Shown: piece by piece, positions 33,808-43,008 of the stretch
Numbering within the stretch: the first letter of the stretch is position 1
Layout of the letters: every line of letters starts with the position of its first letter
Origin: Azospirillum sp.
GTDB lineage: Bacteria > Pseudomonadota > Alphaproteobacteria > Azospirillales > Azospirillaceae
DNA: 64,000 bases
Direction: 5' to 3'
Assembly (NCBI GenBank): GCA_016124535.1
Contig: WGNK01000001.1
Coordinates: forward strand, 1 to 64,000
Notes under the pieces: generated by a model
Seen by the model: the letters and a program-made list of their open reading frames with translations, nothing else
Told to the model about the DNA's origin: nothing
Databases searched by the model: none
Position numbers and translations under genes: made by a program

Positions 33808-34587
33808 ATGGCCGCCAGCCCGCAACAGGATGATTTCGTGATCCGGGTCAGAGGGCTCGAGACCCGGTTCGGCGAGAACTCGGTGCATCAGAACCTCGAT
33901 CTCGATGTCCGGCGCGGCGAGGTGATCGGCATCGTCGGCGCCTCGGGCACCGGCAAATCGGTGCTGCTGAAGGCGGTGATCGGCCTGATCCGGCCGGCCG
34001 CCGGCTCGATCGTGGTGCTTGGCCACGACACCGCCCGGCTCGGCGAGCGCGACCGCCGGGCGCTGCAGCAGCGCTGCGGCGTGTTGTTTCAGGACGGTGC
34101 ACTGTTCAGCTCGATGACGGTGGCCGAAAACGTCCGGCTGCCGCTGACCGAGCACACAATGTTGGCGCCGGCGCTGATCGACGAGATTGCCCGGGTCAAG
34201 ATCGGCATGGTCGGGCTCGACGCCGAGGCGGCGCCGAAATTCCCCGCCGAATTGTCCGGCGGCATGCGCAAGCGCGCGGGCCTCGCACGGGCGCTGGCGC
34301 TCGACCCGGAGATTCTGTTTCTCGACGAGCCGACCGCCGGGCTCGACCCGATCGCGGCGACCGCGTTCGACCAGTTGATCGGCGACCTTCGACACGGCCT
34401 GGGCTTGACCGTGTTCATGGTCACCCATGACCTGGACAGCCTGGCCGCGATCTGCGACCGCATCGCCGTGGTCATCGACAAGAGGATCATGATGGGTACC
34501 CTCGACAGCCTGCGCGCCGAAAGCCATCCCTGGCTTCGCAGCTATTTCAATGGACCGCGCGGCCGTGCCGCCGCCGTGGCGGGCTGA
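33808..34587 (+). CDS. mlaF: Mla ABC transporter ATP-binding protein
   Basis: 259 residues. Walker A is GASGTGKSVLL, the Q-loop lies in VLFQDGALFSSMTVAENV, the signature is LSGGMRKRAGLARAL, and Walker B is ILFLDEPTAGLDP with the switch His in VTHDLDS. All ATPase residues are present. It powers MlaE and lies 16 bases after it in the same operon. Confidence 0.93.
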   Translation: MAASPQQDDFVIRVRGLETRFGENSVHQNLDLDVRRGEVIGIVGASGTGKSVLLKAVIGLIRPAAGSIVVLGHDTARLGERDRRALQQRCGVLFQDGALFSSMTVAENVRLPLTEHTMLAPALIDEIARVKIGMVGLDAEAAPKFPAELSGGMRKRAGLARALALDPEILFLDEPTAGLDPIAATAFDQLIGDLRHGLGLTVFMVTHDLDSLAAICDRIAVVIDKRIMMGTLDSLRAESHPWLRSYFNGPRGRAAAVAG

Positions 34588-34593
34588 CCGGCG

Positions 34594-35598
34594 ATGGAAA
34601 CCCGCGCCCGCTATCTCCTTGTCGGCGGTTTCGTGCTGGGCCTCACGGTCGGCCTGCTCGGCTTCGTCGCCTGGATCGCCAAGGTCGAGATGGGCGAACA
34701 CCGCCCGGCCTATCACATCTTTTTCCGCGGTTCGGTGACCGGCCTGAAAGAGGGCAGCCCCGTGCGCTATCGCGGCCTGCCGGTCGGCACGGTCACCCGC
34801 ATCCGGATCGACCCCAAAAACGTCGAACGGGTCGAGGTCACCGTCGGGATCGGCGACGAGGTGCCGGTGAAGAGCGACACCGTGGCCTCGCTGGAGGTGC
34901 TGGGGGTCACCGGCAATGCCTATATCCAGCTCACCGGCGGTACCCAGGACGCGCCGCGGGTGACGCCTGAAGACGGCAAGTCGGCGGAGATTCCGTCGAA
35001 GACGTCCTCGCTGTCCGAAGTGTTCGAGGCGGCGCCGGAGCTGATGCACCGGCTGCTTGAGGTCGGCGAGAGTCTGACCCGCATCCTGAGCCCCGAAAAC
35101 GAGCGCAAGGTCACCGAGGCGCTGACCAATCTGCACAAGATGAGCCAGGACCTCGCGGCGGCGGCCGGCGATGCCACCACCACCATGGCTTCGGTACGGG
35201 GTGCCGCGGCCGGCATCGATGGCCTCGTCGCCGATATCCGCGGCCATTCCGATACCACGCTGGCGCGCTTTGAACAGACGCTGGACCAGGTGCGCAGCTC
35301 GCTGGCGACGCTCGACACCAATTCCAAGGTGGGTCTGAGCGAACTCAGCCAGACCGCCGACCAGGCGCGCGCGCTGTCGGGCTCGTTGAAGCAGCTGTCC
35401 GACGAATTGGCCGGGCTGATCCGGGAAAACCGGGTGCCGGTGCGCGATTTCACCGGGGTCGGGCTCTATGAACTCAATCTGCTGATCGTCGAACTGCGCG
35501 AACTTGCGACCGGGCTCGGCCGGGTGACCGGACAGATCGAGAAAGGCCCGGTTCAGTTCCTGTTCGGCGGCGCCAAACCGGAGGAACCGCGGCGGTGA
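34594..35598 (+). CDS. mlaD: MlaD/MCE-domain substrate-binding protein
   Basis: 334 residues. One N-terminal membrane anchor (LVGGFVLGLTVGLLGFVAWI) is followed by a single MCE domain (about 40–120, with GSPVRYRGLPVGTVTRI and the EVLGVTGNAYIQL end). A long helical tail follows that may bridge the periplasm. MCE proteins form hexameric lipid-binding rings on MlaFE. It starts six bases after mlaF. No mlaC or mlaA gene follows. The stop is followed by a 27-base tandem duplication. Confidence 0.9.
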   Translation: METRARYLLVGGFVLGLTVGLLGFVAWIAKVEMGEHRPAYHIFFRGSVTGLKEGSPVRYRGLPVGTVTRIRIDPKNVERVEVTVGIGDEVPVKSDTVASLEVLGVTGNAYIQLTGGTQDAPRVTPEDGKSAEIPSKTSSLSEVFEAAPELMHRLLEVGESLTRILSPENERKVTEALTNLHKMSQDLAAAAGDATTTMASVRGAAAGIDGLVADIRGHSDTTLARFEQTLDQVRSSLATLDTNSKVGLSELSQTADQARALSGSLKQLSDELAGLIRENRVPVRDFTGVGLYELNLLIVELRELATGLGRVTGQIEKGPVQFLFGGAKPEEPRR

Positions 35599-35603
35599 CC
35601 GGC

Positions 35604-35657
35604 GGCGCATGCCGCCTATCTGATCGGTGCGGCGCATGCCGCCTATCTGATCGGTGC
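35604..35657 (+). repeat. 27-bp tandem duplication after mlaD
   Basis: Two identical 27-base units (35604–35630 and 35631–35657) start five bases past the mlaD stop. Each contains GCATGCC and CTGATCGG. The exact identity points to a recent duplication. Confidence 0.9.
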
Positions 35658-35757
35658 GGCGGCTGCAGCGAAATGTCCCTTGACAAGACTGGGTCAATTG
35701 GACGCAGTTGAAACTGTCGGAGCGGGGACCCTTGGGAGACCGGGCGGCGGGGCGCCA

Positions 35758-36543
35758 ATGACGGCAGCAAGCGAAGACCTCGGGAATGATCTGGACGCGC
35801 TGTCGCCAGCGCAGCTCCAGGCGATGGCGGCGGCGGCGGCCGAGGTACGGCGCTGCCAGCGGGTGCTGGCCAAGACCGGCGATTCGATTATCGGCGAATT
35901 GCTGCGTGGTGGCGGCAACTTCCAGGTTTGGGATCACTACCCGCCTGGCGATGTCTACGATGTGGAATTTCACGCGCAATATTATTATCACGCTCATCCT
36001 GAGAGCGAACGCTATCCCGACGAGCATGGCCACATCCACACCTTCTTGCGCCCGCTCGGCATGCCCGACGGCATCGAACCGGCGCCGGTCGCCGACCTCC
36101 AGCCGGCTGAGGATATCAACGACGCCCTCAGCCACCTGATCGGCATTTCGCTAAACCGGCTTGGCGAGCCGATCCGCCTGTTCACCACCAACCGCTGGTG
36201 CACCGGCGAGACCTGGTACCGGGCCACGGATGTGGAGCGGATGCTGGATTACTTCGTGATCGACCATGCACGCCCGTCGTGGCCGCTCAACCGCTGGATT
36301 TCCGCGTTGGTCCAGCTGTTCCGGCCACAGATCGTGCGTTTGCTCCACGAGCGGGACGCGGTCGTCGCGCGCTGGCAGGGGTCTCATCACGGTATCCTGG
36401 TCTATGATGATCGCCGGCTGGAGGTGCCATCGCAGCTGGAGATCTCGGTCGACCGCCAGATCGCCAGGGCCGAAGCCGCGGCGCGCGCAGTGCGCCGGCG
36501 CGGTCCGCACGCCCTGGATGTGTCAGATCACTCGCCGTCCTGA
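35758..36543 (+). CDS. DUF6969-like protein, unknown function
   Basis: 261 residues, cytoplasmic by appearance. Conserved-looking segments are DHYPPGDVYDVEFHAQYYYH, then HPESERYPDEHGHIHTFL, and FTTNRWCTGETWY. Many His and aromatic residues in the middle could bind metal or a cofactor. I associate the pattern with DUF6969, from memory and without certainty. No enzymatic motif is identified. The ATG at 35758 is the first that leaves only host-like sequence. It lies between mlaD and the DUF2336 gene with no clear operon link. Confidence 0.55.
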   Translation: MTAASEDLGNDLDALSPAQLQAMAAAAAEVRRCQRVLAKTGDSIIGELLRGGGNFQVWDHYPPGDVYDVEFHAQYYYHAHPESERYPDEHGHIHTFLRPLGMPDGIEPAPVADLQPAEDINDALSHLIGISLNRLGEPIRLFTTNRWCTGETWYRATDVERMLDYFVIDHARPSWPLNRWISALVQLFRPQIVRLLHERDAVVARWQGSHHGILVYDDRRLEVPSQLEISVDRQIARAEAAARAVRRRGPHALDVSDHSPS

Positions 36544-36644
36544 TCATCGGGGTCGCGAAGCACTTTTCATTGGCCGTCCAATGCGGATATATTTGGATCC
36601 CTGGAGGGTGGCAAAGACCACCGCCCGGGAGGAAGCAGCGTGCC

Positions 36645-37772
36645 ATGAGTGACGAACCCTCTTCCGAACAGTTGACTCATCAGGATGTCGCCCGGCTGCT
36701 GTCGGATCCGTCGCCGACCACCCGCGCCGAGATGGCGGCCAAGGTTGCGGTCAATTTCGACCGTCAGCGGCTGTCGCCGAGCGAGCGCCAGCTCGCCGAG
36801 GACATCATTCGGGTGATGTCGCGCGATGCCGTGGTCCGGGTCCGGCAATCCCTGGCGGAAAACCTGAAGCATTCGCCCAATCTGCCCCGTGACGTGGCGC
36901 TGCAGATGGCGCGCGATGTCGAGGCGGTGGCGCTGCCGGTGCTGTCGGTGTCGAAGGTCTTGACCGACGACGACCTGATCGAACTGGTGCGGACCAGTTC
37001 GCCGTCGAAGCAGACCGCGATTGCCGGCCGTGACGAGGTCTCGGCCACCGTCGCCGACGCGCTGATCGACAATGCCGCCGAAGAGGCGGTAGCGGTGCTG
37101 GTCGCCAACGAGAAGGCCGACCTCGGCGAGAGCAGCCTGGGCCGGGTAATCGACCGCTTCGGCGCCAGCGCCGCGGTTCAAACGCCGCTGATCCACCGCT
37201 CCAAGCTGCCGCTGACTGTGGCGGAGCGCCTGGTGACGCTGGTTTCGGAGAATCTCCAGCAATACCTGGTGACCCATCACGAACTGCCGACGACGATGGC
37301 GACCGACCTGATCCTCGACAGCCGCGAGCGGGCGACGGTATCGCTGTTCGCCAGCGACTCCGAGGAGGCCGATGTCGACCGCCTGGTCACTCAGCTCGGC
37401 CGCGGCGGCCGGTTGACCCCCTCCTTGATGCTGCGCGCGCTATGCACCGGCGATCTGGCCTTCTTCGAATACGCGATTTCCTATCTGGCCCGAATCCCGG
37501 TGACCAATTCCCGCCTGCTGATTCATGACGCCGGACGGCTTGGACTGAAATCGGTCTATGACCGGGCCTCGCTGCCGCCCTCGCTTTACCCGGCGTTCCG
37601 GATTGCCGTCGATGTCGCCCGCGAAACCGACTACGACGGCGGCGACCGCGACCGGGAGCGTCATCGCCGGCGCATGATCGAGCGCATCCTCACCCAGTAC
37701 GAGGATATGTCCGAGGAGGATCTCGACTACCTGCTCAACAAGCTCAACGACATGATGCGGAGTGCGGCCTGA
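36645..37772 (+). CDS. DUF2336 domain protein
   Basis: 375 residues, all helical, without membrane segments or signal. The segments LLSDPSPTTRAEMAAKVAV, RDAVVRVRQSLAENLKHSP and RDVALQMARDVEAVALPVL are typical of DUF2336, an alphaproteobacterial family with HEAT-like repeats. Its members are mostly uncharacterised. The ATG at 36645 has GGGAGGAA upstream. The stop is followed by a nine-base tandem repeat. Confidence 0.85.
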   Translation: MSDEPSSEQLTHQDVARLLSDPSPTTRAEMAAKVAVNFDRQRLSPSERQLAEDIIRVMSRDAVVRVRQSLAENLKHSPNLPRDVALQMARDVEAVALPVLSVSKVLTDDDLIELVRTSSPSKQTAIAGRDEVSATVADALIDNAAEEAVAVLVANEKADLGESSLGRVIDRFGASAAVQTPLIHRSKLPLTVAERLVTLVSENLQQYLVTHHELPTTMATDLILDSRERATVSLFASDSEEADVDRLVTQLGRGGRLTPSLMLRALCTGDLAFFEYAISYLARIPVTNSRLLIHDAGRLGLKSVYDRASLPPSLYPAFRIAVDVARETDYDGGDRDRERHRRRMIERILTQYEDMSEEDLDYLLNKLNDMMRSAA

Positions 37773-37783
37773 ATTCCGTGAAT

Positions 37784-37810
37784 GCCCTGAGCGCCCTGAG
37801 TGCCCTGAGT
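37784..37810 (+). repeat. 9-bp tandem repeat after the DUF2336 gene
   Basis: Three units GCCCTGAG[C/T] at 37784, 37793 and 37802, each containing TGA. The real stop context (GGCCTGAAT, 37766–37774) is a looser match, so the array may have grown from it. Confidence 0.75.
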
Positions 37811-37838
37811 GCAGGGATCCGGGTGCGCGGGGCAGGGG

Positions 37839-38918
37839 TCACGGAGGGGCGCGCTGGCGCTCGGCGCAGGACTGGACGATCGAGACCAGCCGCTGCTTGC
37901 CGGCGGCATCCAGGCGATCGCCGATATAAGGTGCCCACAGCCCGGCGCCATCGAGATCGAGCACGACGCAGCGGCAATAGCCGGCGCACAGGGCCAGATT
38001 GCCGCCGGATTTCTCGCAGCTGACCTGGCAACTGCCGAGGAAGCGCTCGGCCGAGGGCGTAACCACCGGCGCTTCGACGGCGTGGTTGGCGACCGGCGGC
38101 GGCAGCGCCCGGAAGGTTCCGCCGGGCACGCCGATGCCGAACGCTGAGATGAACAGATAAAGTGTGCCCATCAGGATCGGCTGGTGGAGCAGGTACACCA
38201 TCAGGCTGCGCCGCCCGATCCAGGCCAGCGCACCGCCGGGCCACGACGCCGGCCGCCAGACCTGCAGCGCGGCACTGGCGGCTTCCGGCATCAGCCGGGC
38301 CAGGGCGATTCCGGTCAGAACTGCGGCGAACCACGGCAGCAGCGGAACAAAGTCGTTGGAGGTCGGCTCATGGGCCGCCAGCCCGGTCCAGTTCAGCCAG
38401 GGGCCATCGAAGCTTGGGCTGGCAAGCAGCCAGGGCGCCGCGACGCAGGCTGCCGCTGCGATCATCACGGTAATCGGCGCCTGAACCGCCACGAACGCCA
38501 GCCCGAGCAGGCCGGCAAGCGCCAGATGGTGGAGCACGCCGAACAGGATCGGGCTGTCGGGAAAGAAAATCGAGCTGGCCGCGGTGATCGCGGCAGCGCA
38601 GGCCGCGAGCACGGCGAAGCGCCGTGCCGCTTTTGGCCAGCGGATACCTTGTCTATGACCGAATACCAGGCTCACGCCGGCCAGGCCCAGGAAGGAACAG
38701 AGGATCGCGTTGCGCAGGCCCAGCCAGAACGGATCGGTGAAGAGCGCGAAGCCGGCCAAGCCGAAAAAAGTCAGGTCCCAGCACAGGTGATAGCCGATCA
38801 TCGCGACCAAGGCTGCGCCGCGCAGCGCATCCACCGCGGCGGCGCGTTCTCCACCGGTTGGGACGATGCTGTCGGGAGCCGGCCGGGCGGGGGCGGCGGA
38901 CTGGTTCGGCACGGACAA
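37839..38918 (-). CDS. DUF1624 acyltransferase-like membrane protein with Cys-rich tail
   Basis: 359 residues. Multiple membrane segments match the DUF1624/heparan-alpha-glucosaminide N-acetyltransferase-like family (DALRGAALVAMIGYHLCWDL near the start, then LPWFAAVLTGIALARLMPEA and RRSLMVYLLHQPILMGTLYL). After about residue 285 an extra tail of about 75 residues carries clustered cysteines (GSCQVSCEKSGG, LCAGYCRCVVLD, QSCAERQ). TTG at 38918 with GGGAGGGG six bases upstream is the best start. A longer frame would run through the secA terminator and has no family support. Confidence 0.72.
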   Translation of the reverse strand: MSVPNQSAAPARPAPDSIVPTGGERAAAVDALRGAALVAMIGYHLCWDLTFFGLAGFALFTDPFWLGLRNAILCSFLGLAGVSLVFGHRQGIRWPKAARRFAVLAACAAAITAASSIFFPDSPILFGVLHHLALAGLLGLAFVAVQAPITVMIAAAACVAAPWLLASPSFDGPWLNWTGLAAHEPTSNDFVPLLPWFAAVLTGIALARLMPEAASAALQVWRPASWPGGALAWIGRRSLMVYLLHQPILMGTLYLFISAFGIGVPGGTFRALPPPVANHAVEAPVVTPSAERFLGSCQVSCEKSGGNLALCAGYCRCVVLDLDGAGLWAPYIGDRLDAAGKQRLVSIVQSCAERQRAPP

Positions 38919-38937
38919 GCGACGCCCCTCCCTCAAC

Positions 38938-38971
38938 AAAAAGGCCGGGCACCACGATAGCACCCGACCTT
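38938..38971 (-). terminator. Intrinsic terminator of secA
   Basis: Read on the minus strand, AAGGTCGGGTGC pairs with GTGCCCGGCCTT, including two G–U pairs, around a seven-base loop and runs into TTTTT. It lies about 105 bases past the secA stop and only about 20 bases before the next gene's start. Confidence 0.7.
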
Positions 38972-39043
38972 CCCGCTCGCCACGGCGCCGGTTGCCGTGG
39001 CGCACGCTTGACCATCCGCCGGGCGGTATAAGGCCCCCCGGCA

Positions 39044-39077
39044 GATCAGTTCCCGGCGCGATCAGTTCCCGGCGCGA

Positions 39078-39089
<12 letters not shown>
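39044..39089 (-). repeat. 16-bp tandem repeat carrying the secA stop codon three times
   Basis: Units end-to-end at 39074–39089, 39058–39073 and 39044–39057 (the last lacks two bases). On the minus strand each contains GCCGGGAACTGATC, and the first TGA is the true secA stop. The repeats therefore duplicate the last codons and the stop into the 3' untranslated region. Confidence 0.88.
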
Positions 39090-41843
<2,754 letters not shown>

Positions 41844-42145
41844 GAAGACCTCGAAGACGGCAAGACTCAGGACCGGCGGGAAACGGGGCCAAAGCACGGG
41901 TCCGAGATGGGACCGCGGCGCATCCGTGTCAACAGATGCCAGCGGAACCGAACCAGCCAACGACAATGCGCCGCGGGGCCGCGGGCGGACGCCGTCGCGG
42001 CGCGAACCTAGCCCAAGCCTTGACGATTTCCTACTGTTGATTTCATCGATCACGACCGGCGGTGATGGTACCATGGCGACGTCACGGGATCGGGGAACCC
42101 CTTGCCGCGACAGCAGGTGCGATTATCGGTGCGGGAGCGAGGACG
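41844..42145. other. Divergent control region of secA and the dienelactone hydrolase gene
   Basis: No gene is supported. A ten-base palindrome, ATGGTACCAT, lies at 42065–42074. I see no clear -35/-10 pair for either gene. Confidence 0.35.
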
Positions 42146-42910
42146 ATGTATCCGAGACGGACGGTAGTGAAGGGGCTGTCGTGCCTGTCGCTGGCGGCGG
42201 TCCTGGGTGACCCCAGCCAGGTCCGGGCGGCGGCGGCCAAGCTCGACTCGGTGTCAGTGACCACACCGGGGGGCCGGACGGTTGGCGCCGCCTTGGCCAA
42301 ACCCGCGACCCTGCCCGCGGCAGCGGTGGTTCTGATCCATGAATGGTGGGGGCTCAACGACCAGATCAAGGCGGTTGCCCAGCAATTGGCAGAACTCGGC
42401 TATCTGGCTTTGGCGGTCGACCTGATGGGCGGGCGGGTGGCGACGACGCCGGAGCAGGCCTCGGCCCAGATGGCTGCGGTTGACCCGGCGCAGGCGACCG
42501 AGACCCTGGTCGCCTGGATCTCCTGGATGCATGAGCGGATGGAGTGGTCGGGAAAGCTCGCAACCATGGGTTGGTGTTTTGGCGGTGGCTGGGCGCTGCG
42601 GGCGGCGCTGGCGACGCCGGTCGATGCCACCGTGGTTTACTATGGCCAGGTCACGCAGACCGCGGAGCAGTTGGCTTCGCTGAAAGGGCCGGTGCTTGGT
42701 CATTTCGCCGACCGCGATAAATGGATTACCCCGGCCATGGTTGAGCAGTTCCGCCAGGCGTTGGAACGGGCCAACCAGCCCTTCGAGATTTTTAGCTATG
42801 ACGCCGACCACGCCTTTGCCAATCCGACCGGTCGCAACTATGACAGCGAGGATGCTCAGGTCGCCTGGGAGCGCACGCTGGCGTTCCTTAGCCGGACCCT
42901 GGGCGGCTAG
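42146..42910 (+). CDS. Secreted dienelactone hydrolase family protein
   Basis: 254 residues. The N-terminus has two Arg followed by a moderately hydrophobic stretch ending in VRAAAA (YPRRTVVKGLSCLSLAAVLG), so export by Sec or Tat is possible. The hydrolase domain has HEWWGL, the nucleophile Cys in GWCFGGGW, Asp in HFADRDKW and His in DADHAF, the dienelactone hydrolase triad. Many relatives act on other esters. GCGAGG precedes the ATG at 42146. Confidence 0.85.
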   Translation: MYPRRTVVKGLSCLSLAAVLGDPSQVRAAAAKLDSVSVTTPGGRTVGAALAKPATLPAAAVVLIHEWWGLNDQIKAVAQQLAELGYLALAVDLMGGRVATTPEQASAQMAAVDPAQATETLVAWISWMHERMEWSGKLATMGWCFGGGWALRAALATPVDATVVYYGQVTQTAEQLASLKGPVLGHFADRDKWITPAMVEQFRQALERANQPFEIFSYDADHAFANPTGRNYDSEDAQVAWERTLAFLSRTLGG

Positions 42911-43008
42911 GCGGGGGCGGCCGAACGTGGTGACCCTGTCGGCAAAGAGGTCCGGGAGCGGCGGCGGTCCTTGGATCGCCGCTCGCCGCCCCGCCGATGG
43001 GGTGTTCG

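Noticed and set aside
33673..36135. 820-codon minus-strand frame over mlaE, mlaF, mlaD and the next gene
   Set aside because: It crosses several confirmed genes and the tandem duplication; it is a composition artefact.
42065..42074. ATGGTACCAT palindrome in the secA/hydrolase divergent region
   Set aside because: Ten bases of symmetry without an adjacent promoter are weak evidence for an operator.
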